Assembly: GCA_021851875.1 (NCBI GenBank)
Contig: JAJZQI010000012.1
Coordinates: forward strand, 1 to 64,000
Reading direction: 5' to 3'
Length of the DNA: 64,000 nt
Source: Pseudomonadota bacterium
GTDB taxonomy: Bacteria > Pseudomonadota > Gammaproteobacteria > Burkholderiales > JAJZQI01
Numbering within the stretch: position 1 is the stretch's first letter; each line of letters begins with the position of its first letter. A program made the position numbers and the translations under genes. Of this stretch, positions 28,003-38,222 are shown piece after piece. The notes beneath the pieces are model-generated. The model saw only the letters and a program-made list of their open reading frames with translations, was not told the DNA's origin and did not search any database.

Positions 28003-28380
28003 TCAGGCGTCCACGGTGCAGGAGGGCTCCTTTTTCGAAACGGTTTGTACATTGACGGGTTCCCCGCGAGGTCCGTTTGGCAGGGGGACCATTTCATTGC
28101 GTAAATTGAGTGCGGCTTGCCGGTAAAAATCCAGGGGAGAAATATCTTCTCCAGGCCCGATCAGGGTATAGAGGATGCCGTCGTTGAGTTGCGACCGTTG
28201 CACCCAAGCCGATGGAATGTCCAGACTGCTTAGATAACTGGAAAATGCCGTGTCCAGCTCGGGGACCGCTTGCGAGGCGCACTGAAACTCAACGCCCTCT
28301 GTTGGCGGCGTCGCTGGTTGGGGCTGCGCAAGACATAGCGCCGGAATGGAGAGCAGAAGGGCAAGCAGTACGTGCTTCAC
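28003..28380 (-). CDS. Small secreted protein, unrecognised, coupled to the Tgl-like gene
   Basis: A 125-residue protein starting at GTG 28380, with AGGAAAACC in front and a signal peptide (LLALLLSIPALCLAQ). The mature part has two Cys (FQCAS and EPSCTVDA) and no recognised domain. It is followed within 6 bp by the Tgl-like frame. The downstream frame stays open across this gene's last codons, so a frameshift joining the two is conceivable. Confidence 0.6.
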   Translation of the reverse strand: MKHVLLALLLSIPALCLAQPQPATPPTEGVEFQCASQAVPELDTAFSSYLSSLDIPSAWVQRSQLNDGILYTLIGPGEDISPLDFYRQAALNLRNEMVPLPNGPRGEPVNVQTVSKKEPSCTVDA

Positions 28381-28882
28381 GGTTTTCCTGTTGCGTCTGG
28401 CAGCGGAGAGGGAACCGCAACTATACACGACACGAACGGGAATCTGTCAGCGAGCGGCTGACCGAGTTAGCCCGCTCCATCGCTATAGACGTGTCAGCAC
28501 GGTGGATTTTGGAAGACTAAACGTTACCGCAATCCGCTCCGCCTGCTATGGCATCCAGAGCGATCTAACGGGGTGTCTTGCTATAGCTGCGCAAAAAACG
28601 CAACAGCTAAGAAGTGGAAACAGTGCGCTTTCGCAGCGAGAGAGGCTGGCTATTGGCTGTGTCGAGGCGGTTCAGACGCGTTTTTTGTCGGCGCGGCGAA
28701 ATGCGAGACGGATTTTCATCGACCACTTGCTCAACGCGGTAGCAAGTCGGTCGCTAGCCTGCGCGACATGCTTTGTTGTTGAGTCGTGTAAGTGGACGCC
28801 GTGTCGGTTTCGACAGCTTGGGAATAGTGCAGTATGCTTAAAAGTGAAAGTGAGCTGTATTTTACTGCCTGAGGATGTGACG
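28381..28882. other. 502-bp region without a recognisable gene
   Basis: The open frames here are short, out of step with each other and without ribosome-binding sites, and composition looks less biased than in flanking genes. It may be decayed sequence. A promoter for the lipoprotein at 28883 is expected near its right end. Confidence 0.4.
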
Positions 28883-29140
28883 ATGAAACGGATGAAATGG
28901 CTGGCGTTGCTGCTGGTGCTGTTCCTGTGGGGCTGCAATAGCAAGCTGACGCAGGAAAACTACAACAAGATCGGCATGGGGATGGGTTATGACCAGGTGG
29001 TCGATCTGATCGGTAAACCGGATAAGTGCGACGATGTGATGGGGATTCGCAGCTGTCACTGGGGTGACGGCAAGACTGCGGTGAGCATCAGCTTCGCCGG
29101 CGACAAGGTGTTGCTGTTCTCCGCTGAAAACCTGCATTGA
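28883..29140 (+). CDS. Small lipoprotein (DUF3862/BamE-like fold)
   Basis: An 85-residue lipoprotein: signal MKWLALLLVLFLWGC with Cys at the lipobox, then a compact domain (YNKIGMGMGYDQVVDLIGKP, CHWGDGKTAVSISFAGDKV) that resembles DUF3862 and the BamE/OmlA fold. GAGGATGTGACG precedes the ATG, and the longer open frame upstream has no signal. It probably sits in the outer membrane facing the periplasm. The M20 peptidase gene begins 15 bp later. Confidence 0.75.
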   Translation: MKRMKWLALLLVLFLWGCNSKLTQENYNKIGMGMGYDQVVDLIGKPDKCDDVMGIRSCHWGDGKTAVSISFAGDKVLLFSAENLH

Positions 29141-29155
29141 TTGTCGAGGTAAGCC

Positions 29156-30343
29156 ATGTCGCTGGACCAATTTCTACAGCAGCATCTGGCCGACCTGACC
29201 GGGGTGCGGCACGATATCCACGCTCATCCGGAGTTGGCGTTCGAGGAGAATCGCACCGGCGATCTGGTCGCCGCGCGGCTTGAACGAGCCGGGCTGGAAG
29301 TGCATCGCGGCTGGGCCGGTACCGGGGTGGTGGCCGTGCTGCGCTGCGGCACTTCTGCGCGCGCGATCGGGCTGCGTGCCGATATGGACGCCTTGCCGAT
29401 TCACGAATTGAACGAATTCGGCCACTGTTCGCAGCACCACGGCAAAATGCACGCCTGCGGGCATGACGGTCACACCGCCATGCTGCTGGGGGCCGCTGAA
29501 TATCTGGCGCAGCAACGCGATTTTGACGGCGCACTTGATGGTACTGTGGTGTTTTATTTTCAGCCGGCCGAAGAGGGCGAGGGCGGCGCCCGCGTCATGG
29601 TGGAAGAAGGCGTGCTGGAAAAATTCCCGGTGGATGCCGTGTTCGGCCTGCACAACTGGCCGGGCATGCCCGAGGGCGAGATGGCCGTGCACGCCGGCCC
29701 GGTGATGGCCTGTGCCGACCGCTTCGATATCGTGGTGACGGGCAACGGCGCGCACGCGGCCATGCCGCATCAGGGCAACGATGTGGTGGTGGCCGGCAGC
29801 GCGATTGTGCAGGCGTTGCAAACCGTGATCAGCCGCACGCGCGATCCGCTCACGCCTGCCGTGTTGAGCGTGACACGCTTTCACGCCGGCGAGGCGAACA
29901 ACGTGCTGGCCGACAAGGCCGTGCTGGGCGGCACGGTACGGGCTTTTTCCAATGCCGAGCGCGACCGCATAGAAGCGGCCATGCAGTCCATTTGCCTGCA
30001 TGTGGGTACGGCTTACGGTGTGCGTGCCGAGCTGGATTACCGTCACGGCTATCCGCCGACCGTCAACAGTGAAGCCGAGGCGCGCTTTTGCGCCGAGGTG
30101 GCGGCCGAGTTGTTCGGCGCCGGCAAGGTGAAAACGGCCGTGGCGCCGTCCATGGGGGCGGAGGATTTCGCCTACTTCCTCGAGCGCAAGCCGGGCGCCT
30201 ATGTCTGGCTGGGCAATGGTATGGCGGAGGGCGGCTGCATGCTGCACAACCCGCGCTACGATTTCAACGACAGTGTGCTTCCCCTGGGTGTGCGCTATTG
30301 GGTCGCCCTGGTGCGGCGCTTCCTGGCACAGCCGGCTGCCTGA
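29156..30343 (+). CDS. M20-family amidohydrolase (hippurate/N-acyl-amino-acid hydrolase type)
   Basis: A 395-residue metallo-amidohydrolase. Metal-binding motifs are present: GLRADMDALPI, MHACGHDGHTAMLLG, PAEEGEGGARVM with the catalytic Glu, and SMGAEDFAYFLE near the C-terminus. Family members release amino acids from N-acyl or amide-conjugated forms in the cytoplasm; the acyl group cannot be predicted. It has a dimerisation insert at about 185-300, as usual. It may share a transcript with the lipoprotein upstream. Confidence 0.92.
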   Translation: MSLDQFLQQHLADLTGVRHDIHAHPELAFEENRTGDLVAARLERAGLEVHRGWAGTGVVAVLRCGTSARAIGLRADMDALPIHELNEFGHCSQHHGKMHACGHDGHTAMLLGAAEYLAQQRDFDGALDGTVVFYFQPAEEGEGGARVMVEEGVLEKFPVDAVFGLHNWPGMPEGEMAVHAGPVMACADRFDIVVTGNGAHAAMPHQGNDVVVAGSAIVQALQTVISRTRDPLTPAVLSVTRFHAGEANNVLADKAVLGGTVRAFSNAERDRIEAAMQSICLHVGTAYGVRAELDYRHGYPPTVNSEAEARFCAEVAAELFGAGKVKTAVAPSMGAEDFAYFLERKPGAYVWLGNGMAEGGCMLHNPRYDFNDSVLPLGVRYWVALVRRFLAQPAA

Positions 30344-30383
30344 TCATTCCTGGGGTGATCGCCCCTGTCCTTTTTACCCTGCA

Positions 30384-30417
30384 TAAAAGAAAACGGGCGA
30401 CTCATGCGAGCCGCCCG
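30384..30417 (-). terminator. Terminator of the 29-residue membrane-protein gene
   Basis: CGGGCGACTC and GAGCCGCCCG (one mismatch) with an ATGC loop; on the minus strand a TTTTCTTTT run follows. It lies 57 bp after the small gene's stop. Confidence 0.6.
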
Positions 30418-30473
30418 CCTCCGGGAAGAAAAAGCCGCCCGTCCTTTGGAAGTCGGGGCGGAAGACGCACTCC

Positions 30474-30563
30474 TTAGGAGAGTATGACGCTAAACAGGGA
30501 AATCCAGGACCAGGCGATCAGCGCGATAACGATGGTCAAAGGCAAGCTTTCTTTGCTGAACAT
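30474..30563 (-). CDS. 29-residue single-pass membrane protein
   Basis: ATG at 30563 follows GGAGGAGTTCCC, a near-perfect ribosome-binding site. The peptide is MFSKESLPL followed by a hydrophobic helix (TIVIALIAWSWISLF) and SVILS. A terminator lies downstream and a large inverted repeat upstream, so it looks like an independently regulated microprotein gene. Function is unknown. Confidence 0.55.
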   Translation of the reverse strand: MFSKESLPLTIVIALIAWSWISLFSVILS

Positions 30564-30603
30564 GGGAACTCCTCCTTAGCTAAAATCGAATACATAATCC
30601 ACA

Positions 30604-30666
30604 ATCAGGATATTAGTATCTCAAATTTCGCATGTCAATTTATATTTGAGATGTCTGTATCCTGAT
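30604..30666. promoter_or_regulatory. Large two-block inverted repeat upstream of the 29-residue gene
   Basis: ATCAGGATA, five bases, ATCTCAAAT (30604-30626) is repeated in inverted orientation as ATTTGAGAT, five bases, TATCCTGAT (30644-30666). Both 9-bp blocks match perfectly and the five-base gaps do not. The 17-bp centre is AT-rich. This looks like paired operator half-sites for a multimeric regulator. Confidence 0.55.
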
Positions 30667-30820
30667 ATGTTGTTAAATCGACACAGCTTCCTTTTCCTCA
30701 TCTTTCTCCGCGGCACTGCCATTTCCGGCTGACCGGCATGCTGTTTGATGCCTGCATGCAATGAAGCGTCTGATTAAAAAGGGACTTCGTCTCGATACTT
30801 ATACGTATAGCATAAAAAAT

Positions 30821-30849
30821 TTGCTGCACTAAATATCTGTTGCTATAAA
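30821..30849 (+). promoter_or_regulatory. Promoter of the riboswitch-ankyrin transcript
   Basis: TTGCTG (30821-30826) and TATAAA (30844-30849) are 17 bp apart, placing the transcription start near 30856, right before the aptamer. A TATACGTATA palindrome at 30800-30809 lies just upstream and could be an operator. Confidence 0.6.
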
Positions 30850-30856
30850 GGGAAGT

Positions 30857-30998
30857 GGCTGCAAAAGGCAAACCCGGCGAAAGCCGGTGACGCAAAGCTT
30901 CCGGTCTAATGCCGATGGTTCGGCAACGACAGCGGGGCCGCCAGCGGAGGAGTCCTGATCTCCCTCCGCCTATTGTTAATTTCATGCAATTTGGAGGG
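30857..30998 (+). ncRNA. Cyclic-di-GMP-I (GEMM-I) riboswitch with translational expression platform
   Basis: The aptamer core is clear: GGCAAACC (30867), a P2 stem CCGGC-GAAA-GCCGG with GNRA tetraloop (30874-30887), the invariant ACGCAAAGC (30890-30898), a P3 arm and the CAGCGGGGCCGCC close (30930-30942). A short P1 can form between GCTG (30858) and CAGC (30942). Downstream, GCGGAGG (30944-30950) can pair with CCTCCGC (30963-30969); alternatively CCCTCC (30962-30967) can pair with GGAGGG (30993-30998), the ribosome-binding site of the next gene. Ligand binding should choose between them; the direction is not certain. Confidence 0.88.
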
Positions 30999-31004
30999 TG
31001 TACC

Positions 31005-31673
31005 ATGAGGATTGATGCGAAACCGGGTGAGGTCGCGGCGGTGGTTGTCGTGGCGCTGATGAGCATTGCGGCGAATTTGCCAGATAGTATTCTGCTGGGG
31101 CTGATCGATCGGCGGATTCTGCTGCTTGCGCTGATGACAACGGTGCTCATCGCGCTGTTCCGTTATTTGCGCGCGCTGTTGTTCCTGGCTGTCGTGGTGT
31201 TGGCCATTGGCGCCAATTTGCCGGAACAATTGGCGAATTCGCTGGGGATCGACGGTACGGCGTTGACCATTACCCTGGGCTTGCTGGCATTCTTCTCGCT
31301 GGTGAACGCCTTGCTCAAGATCGTGCCGACCGGATTTGAGGAAACCAGCAAGCGCATCGATTCTCCCGACTCCCGTGCCAATGTGATGAATGCCGTGCTC
31401 AAGGGCGATGTGGTGCAGCTGCAGAAATTGATGGCGCTCGGCGTGGAAGTGAATTTTCAGGAAAACGGCAGGATTCCGCTGCTGGAAGCGGTGGAATTGG
31501 GTTACTCCGATGTGGTGCAGATTCTGCTGCACCATGGCGCCCAATACGACGTGCGCAACGCGGCCGGCGTGCTGGCGAAGGATATTGCCATGGAAAAAGG
31601 CTACACCCGCTGCGCCAATATGCTGCTGTATGCGGCTGAACTGGCGGCCGGCGGCAAGCCGGCTGCGGCCTGA
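31005..31673 (+). CDS. Ankyrin-repeat membrane protein under riboswitch control
   Basis: A 222-residue protein. Three or four hydrophobic helices fill the first half (about 10-100: VAAVVVVALMSIAANL, ILLLALMTTVLIALF, LLFLAVVVLAIGANL, LTITLGLLAFFSLVNALL). The second half (about 125-205) has ankyrin repeats, for example DVVQLQKLMALGVEVN and SDVVQILLHHGAQYDV. It therefore anchors an ankyrin scaffold in the inner membrane. The ATG at 31005 follows TTGGAGGGTGTACC, the site masked by the riboswitch. It is the only gene on the transcript, since a terminator follows. No function is known; the c-di-GMP link suggests surface attachment, motility or envelope work. Confidence 0.85.
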   Translation: MRIDAKPGEVAAVVVVALMSIAANLPDSILLGLIDRRILLLALMTTVLIALFRYLRALLFLAVVVLAIGANLPEQLANSLGIDGTALTITLGLLAFFSLVNALLKIVPTGFEETSKRIDSPDSRANVMNAVLKGDVVQLQKLMALGVEVNFQENGRIPLLEAVELGYSDVVQILLHHGAQYDVRNAAGVLAKDIAMEKGYTRCANMLLYAAELAAGGKPAAA

Positions 31674-31677
31674 CGGG

Positions 31678-31715
31678 TGCACGCCCGGCCGTGCAATGCG
31701 GCCGGGCGTGCATTT
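31678..31715 (+). terminator. Rho-independent terminator after the ankyrin gene
   Basis: A 14-bp GC-rich stem, TGCACGCCCGGCCG / CGGCCGGGCGTGCA, with a short loop and three T. Its strength suggests the riboswitch transcript ends here, though the T-run is short. Confidence 0.75.
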
Positions 31716-31770
31716 GGCCTGCCGATGCGGGATAATTCGGCTTTTATCCGCGCTCGTTTGATTGCGTTTG

Positions 31771-33896
<2,126 letters not shown>

Positions 33897-33977
33897 TGCC
33901 GGGTCGTAATATAAAAGTCGTAATACAAGTCGTGTTAGAATCACCCGACCAGAAAAAAACAGGGAGAAGGAAAATTT

Positions 33978-34304
33978 ATGTTTATCAATATTGCACAGGC
34001 GGCCGACGCGGCTGCGCCGGCTCAGGCCGATCCGATCATGAGCTTTCTGCCGCTGGTGATCATTTTCGTGCTGTTCTATTTCATGCTGATCCGCCCGCAA
34101 ATGAAGCGGGCCAAAGAGCAGAAGAATATGCTCGAAGCCCTGCAAAAAGGCGATGAAATCGTCACTGCGGGCGGGTTGGCCGGCAAAGTGGTCAAAGTGG
34201 GCGAGGTCTATGTCGGCCTGGAGGTGTCGGATGGTGTGACCGTTCAGGTGCAAAAGCAGTCCATCCAGGCGGTGCTGCTCAAAGGTACCCTGAAGTCGCT
34301 GTAA
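33978..34304 (+). CDS. yajC: Preprotein translocase subunit YajC
   Basis: A 108-residue single-pass inner-membrane protein (helix LPLVIIFVLFYFMLIRP, about 25-42) with a cytoplasmic tail that starts QMKRAKEQKNML, the standard YajC form. It associates with SecDF. Upstream at 33903, 33917 and 33929 lie three direct repeats of GTCGTAATA or GTCGTGTTA, possibly part of its promoter. It is followed by secD. Confidence 0.93.
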   Translation: MFINIAQAADAAAPAQADPIMSFLPLVIIFVLFYFMLIRPQMKRAKEQKNMLEALQKGDEIVTAGGLAGKVVKVGEVYVGLEVSDGVTVQVQKQSIQAVLLKGTLKSL

Positions 34305-34312
34305 GTCTCTGT

Positions 34313-34336
34313 CACTGCCCGCTGATGCGGGCAGTG
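34313..34336 (+). other. Perfect hairpin between yajC and secD
   Basis: CACTGCCCGC-TGAT-GCGGGCAGTG, a 10-bp perfect stem with no T-run after it. It may be an mRNA-processing or stability element, or a weak attenuator, in the sec operon. Confidence 0.5.
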
Positions 34337-34369
34337 TGCTTAATGAATTAGCAGAAATACAATCCCGAC

Positions 34370-36196
34370 ATGAATCGTTATCCCCTGTGGAAATATATTG
34401 TCATCGCCGTGGCCCTGGTCATCGGTTTCCTTTACACCTTGCCCAATTTCTTCGGCGAGGTGCCGGCCGTGCAGATTTCGCCGGTGCGGGCCGGGACCAA
34501 GTTGCCGGCCGCAGCGCTGGGAACGGTTGAAACCGATCTGAAGGCGGCCAACATCGGCTACCGCGGTATCGAGGCCGATACCTCTACCTTGAAGGTGCGC
34601 TTTGACAATACCGATGCGCAGTTGAAGGCCAAGGATCTGCTGCAGGATAAGTTGGGCGCCGATTACGTGGTGGCTCTCAACCTGCTGTCCGCCTCGCCGT
34701 CCTGGCTGACCGGCATTCATGCCCTGCCGATGTATCTGGGTCTGGATCTGCGCGGCGGCGTGCACTTCCTGCTGCAGGTGGATATGAAAGCCGCGCTGGC
34801 CAAGGCGCTGGAACGCAATGTCAACGATATCCGCAGCGATCTGCGCGAGAAGAAAATTCGTTATTCCGGTGTCGCTGCCAGCGGTCAGCAGATCGTCGTC
34901 AAGTTTGGCAGTGCGGCCGACCGCGACAGTGCCGACGGCGAATTGCGCAAGCAGTTCCCGGATCTGGTGGTCAATAAGCTGGACGATGCAGAAGGACCGA
35001 AACTCGCCGCCGTGCTGTCGCCCGTGGCGCAAAAGAAAATCAGCGACTACGCGCTGCAGCAGAACATCACCACGCTGCGTAACCGCGTGAACGAGTTGGG
35101 CGTGGCCGAGCCGATCATTCAGCAGCAGGGCGCCGATCGCGTGGTGGTGCAGCTGCCGGGCGTGCAGGATACCGCCAAGGCGAAGGAAATTCTCGGCCGC
35201 ACCGCGACGCTGGAAGTCCGCATGGTGGACGAGGACAACTCCGGTCCGGCCACTTTGCAGGCGGCCATGAACGGCAATGTGCCGTTCGGCGACGAGTTGT
35301 ATTACGAGCGTGACGGCGCCCCCATGCTGGTGAAAAAGCAGGTGGTGCTGACCGGCGAATACATTTCCGACGCTGCCCCCGGCTTCGATGGCCAGACCGG
35401 CCAGCCGGCCGTGCATGTGTCGCTCAACGGCTCCGGCGCGCGCATCTTCAAGGAAGCCACCCGTGCCAACGTGGGCAAGCGCATGGCGATTCTGCTGATC
35501 GAAAAGAACCACACCGAGGTGATTACCGCGCCGGTGATCCGCGAAGAGATCGGCGGCGGCCGGGTGCAGATTTCCGGCATGATGAACGTGGAAGAGTCGC
35601 GAGACATTTCCCTGCTGCTGCGCGCCGGTTCGCTGGCGGCGCCGATGGATATCGTGGAAGAGCGTACCGTCGGCCCGTCCATGGGGGCGGAGAATATCTC
35701 CAAAGGCTTCAATTCCAATATCGGCGGCTTTATCGCCATCGCCCTGTTCATGATGATGTATTACCGCTTCTTCGGCATGATCTCCACCGTGGCGCTGGCA
35801 TCCAACGTGCTGTTCCTGGTGGCCATCCTGTCCATGCTGCAGGCCACGCTGACCTTGCCGGGTATGGCGGCGATTGCGTTGACGGTGGGTATGGCGATTG
35901 ACGCCAACGTGCTGATCAACGAACGGATCCGTGAAGAGCTGCGTAACGGCAACTCGCCGCAGGCGGCCATTCATGCCGGCTACGAGCGTGCATTTTCGAC
36001 CATTCTGGACTCCAACATCACCACCTTTATTGCCGGTGTGGCGCTGTTCTGGCTGGGCTCCGGCCCGATCCGCGGTTTTGCCGTGGTGCTGTGTCTGGGT
36101 ATTCTGACCTCGATTTTCAGCGCCGTAATGGTGTCGCGTTCGCTGGTGAATCTGACCTACGGCCGCAAGGCGCGTCTGGCCAAAGTGGCGATTTAA
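34370..36196 (+). CDS. secD: Protein translocase subunit SecD
   Basis: A 608-residue inner-membrane protein that uses proton flow to help pull proteins through SecYEG. An N-terminal helix (YIVIAVALVIGFLYTLP), a large periplasmic P1 region, and six C-terminal helices are visible. The SecD signature YLGLDLRGGVHFLLQVD is near residue 125 and the TM4-region motif LTVGMAIDANVLINERIREE is complete. secF follows 19 bp later. Confidence 0.96.
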   Translation: MNRYPLWKYIVIAVALVIGFLYTLPNFFGEVPAVQISPVRAGTKLPAAALGTVETDLKAANIGYRGIEADTSTLKVRFDNTDAQLKAKDLLQDKLGADYVVALNLLSASPSWLTGIHALPMYLGLDLRGGVHFLLQVDMKAALAKALERNVNDIRSDLREKKIRYSGVAASGQQIVVKFGSAADRDSADGELRKQFPDLVVNKLDDAEGPKLAAVLSPVAQKKISDYALQQNITTLRNRVNELGVAEPIIQQQGADRVVVQLPGVQDTAKAKEILGRTATLEVRMVDEDNSGPATLQAAMNGNVPFGDELYYERDGAPMLVKKQVVLTGEYISDAAPGFDGQTGQPAVHVSLNGSGARIFKEATRANVGKRMAILLIEKNHTEVITAPVIREEIGGGRVQISGMMNVEESRDISLLLRAGSLAAPMDIVEERTVGPSMGAENISKGFNSNIGGFIAIALFMMMYYRFFGMISTVALASNVLFLVAILSMLQATLTLPGMAAIALTVGMAIDANVLINERIREELRNGNSPQAAIHAGYERAFSTILDSNITTFIAGVALFWLGSGPIRGFAVVLCLGILTSIFSAVMVSRSLVNLTYGRKARLAKVAI

Positions 36197-36215
36197 GGGT
36201 AAAGGGAATACAGTC

Positions 36216-37154
36216 ATGATCGAGTTTTTCAATATCAAAAAAGACATTCCCTTCATGCGCTACGCGCGCGTGACCACCCTCATTTCGCTGTTGACGTTTA
36301 TTCTGGCGGTGTGGGCGTTGTGGGCCAAGGGCTTGAATCTGGGCGTGGACTTCACCGGCGGTACGGTGATGGAAATCAGCTACAGCCAGCCGGCGGATAT
36401 CCCCGGCATCCGCACGACGCTGGAAAAGATGGGCCTGAAGGACGTGGCGGTACAGAACTTCGGTACCTCGCGCGACGTGCTCATCCGCCTGCCGCTGAAA
36501 GAGGGGACCACCAGCGCCAAATTGTCCAACCAGGTGATGCAGAACCTGCATGTGGCGCACGGCGATGCCCAGCTCAAACGCGTCGAGTTCATCGGCCCGC
36601 AGGTCGGCAAGGAACTGTATGACAACGGCGCGCTGGCATTGCTGGTGGTGGTGCTGGGCATCATGGCCTACCTGGCGGTGCGGTTCGAGTGGCGCTTCGC
36701 CATCGCGGCCATCATCGCCAACATGCACGACGTGGTGATCATCCTCGGCTTCTTCGCCTTTTTTCAGTGGGACTTCTCCATCACCGTGCTGGCGGGCGTG
36801 CTGACCATTCTAGGCTATTCCGTGAATGAATCGGTGGTGGTGTTCGACCGGATTCGGGAAAACTTCCGCAAACTGCGCAAGGCGACGGTGCCGGAAATCA
36901 TCGACAATGCCATTACCCGTACCATGTCGCGTACCATCATCACCCACTCGATGACCCAGTTGATGGTGCTGTCCATGCTGTTCTTCGGCGGCGAGGCGCT
37001 GCATTACTTCGCCCTGGCGCTGACCATCGGTATTCTGTTCGGTATCTACTCCTCCGTGCTGGTGGCCAGCCCGATCGTGCTGTGGCTGGGCGTGTCGCGC
37101 GAGGACTTCGTCAAGGCGGAGAAGAAGGACAACGAAGCGGAGGTGTTGCCGTGA
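36216..37154 (+). CDS. secF: Protein translocase subunit SecF
   Basis: A 312-residue partner of SecD. It begins FFNIKKDIPFMRYARV and has the LGVDFTGGTVMEI strand after TM1 and the conserved SVNESVVVFDRIREN in the membrane domain. Its TGA overlaps the GTG of the next lipoprotein gene. Confidence 0.96.
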   Translation: MIEFFNIKKDIPFMRYARVTTLISLLTFILAVWALWAKGLNLGVDFTGGTVMEISYSQPADIPGIRTTLEKMGLKDVAVQNFGTSRDVLIRLPLKEGTTSAKLSNQVMQNLHVAHGDAQLKRVEFIGPQVGKELYDNGALALLVVVLGIMAYLAVRFEWRFAIAAIIANMHDVVIILGFFAFFQWDFSITVLAGVLTILGYSVNESVVVFDRIRENFRKLRKATVPEIIDNAITRTMSRTIITHSMTQLMVLSMLFFGGEALHYFALALTIGILFGIYSSVLVASPIVLWLGVSREDFVKAEKKDNEAEVLP

Positions 37155-37555
37155 AGGTGAAACTGGGTGGGCTGTTGCTGCTATCGCTGCTGTCGTTGAC
37201 AGGTTGCGATTACATGAATCAGGCAATGGGTGTGCCCACCCAGGCGGAAAGCCGCGCCATCGGCTCAAGCTGCCGCCAGGTGGGACGCTCGCTGGAAGAC
37301 TGCTATGCGCGCGCGCCCAAGGCGAACAAGGCGGATATTTACGCCGGCTGGAAGGAAATGGACGGCTACATGCGCGACAACAACATCTCGACCATGCCCT
37401 TGCCGGATGATCATGCGGTAGAGGATAACCCCGCTTCCGCGGCAGCCGAGGCCGCATCGGCTCCAGCGTCGGCCGCTTCGGCGCCGGCTGCATCCGCTGT
37501 CAAGGCGGCCGACCGTGCCGCCAAGTCAGACGGCAAGAACGACGCCAAACACTGA
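37151..37555 (+). CDS. Lipoprotein with Ala-rich C-terminus, coupled to secF
   Basis: A 134-residue protein from GTG 37151, which overlaps the secF stop. The signal LLLLSLLSLTGC has a clean lipobox. The mature part has a short Cys-containing region (SSCRQVGRSLEDCYARAPKA) with spacing like a CHCH-type disulfide helix pair, then a low-complexity Ala/Ser tail that ends lysine-rich (AKSDGKNDAKH). Function is unrecognised; the position suggests envelope biogenesis. Confidence 0.75.
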   Translation: MKVKLGGLLLLSLLSLTGCDYMNQAMGVPTQAESRAIGSSCRQVGRSLEDCYARAPKANKADIYAGWKEMDGYMRDNNISTMPLPDDHAVEDNPASAAAEAASAPASAASAPAASAVKAADRAAKSDGKNDAKH

Positions 37556-37580
37556 GCCCGCGGGCGGAAAGTCATCATTG

Positions 37581-38222
37581 ATGTTGCTCGGTATGTTGAT
37601 GGATTATGTTCTGCATGTGGATAAATATCTGCTCATCCTGCTGGCCGAATATGGGCCATGGATTTACGGCATGCTGTTTCTGATCCTGTTCATGGAAACC
37701 GGACTGGTTGTCACCCCCTTCCTGCCGGGCGATTCCCTGCTGTTCGTGGCCGGTACGCTGGCGGCTACCGGCCATATGGATATCTGGCTGTTGTTCGTGT
37801 TGCTGATTACCGCAGCGATTACCGGCGACGCCCTGAATTTCTGGATCGGCCGCCTGGTTGGAGAGCGCGCCTATCGCTTGCCCGATACCCGCTGGTTCAA
37901 GCAGGCCTACCTGCAAAAGACTCACGATTTTTATCAGCGGCACGGCGGCAAAACCATCATCATCGCCCGCTTCATGCCCATTGTGCGCACTTTCGCCCCG
38001 TTTGTGGCCGGCATCGGCGGCATGGTCTATCTGCGCTTTTTCGCCTTCAATGTGGTGGGCGGCGTGCTGTGGGTGGGCAGCTTCCTCGCCGGCGGCTACT
38101 TCTTCGGCAATGTGCCGGCAGTAAAAGAAAATCTTACGCTGATGATTTTCGCCATCATCATCGTGTCGATCATGCCGGGGGTGATTGCCTATCTAAGGCA
38201 CAAGCGGGGGAGTAGGGAGTAG
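37581..38222 (+). CDS. DedA-family (VTT domain) membrane protein
   Basis: A 213-residue inner-membrane protein with the DedA core: LILFMETGLVVTPFLPGDSL, the acidic-residue region ITAAITGDALNFWIGR, and the Arg motif ARFMPIVRTFAPFVAGIG. Family members take part in lipid carrier recycling (for example C55-P) and envelope homeostasis. The last residues (RGSRE) and the TAG stop are written by the heptamer repeat that starts at 38208, so the original C-terminus may have differed. Confidence 0.92.
   Translation: MLLGMLMDYVLHVDKYLLILLAEYGPWIYGMLFLILFMETGLVVTPFLPGDSLLFVAGTLAATGHMDIWLLFVLLITAAITGDALNFWIGRLVGERAYRLPDTRWFKQAYLQKTHDFYQRHGGKTIIIARFMPIVRTFAPFVAGIGGMVYLRFFAFNVVGGVLWVGSFLAGGYFFGNVPAVKENLTLMIFAIIIVSIMPGVIAYLRHKRGSRE

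Noticed and set aside
28381..28882. A gene or RNA in the 28.4-28.9 kb gap
   Set aside because: No frame with a start signal or family resemblance and no recognisable RNA structure was found.
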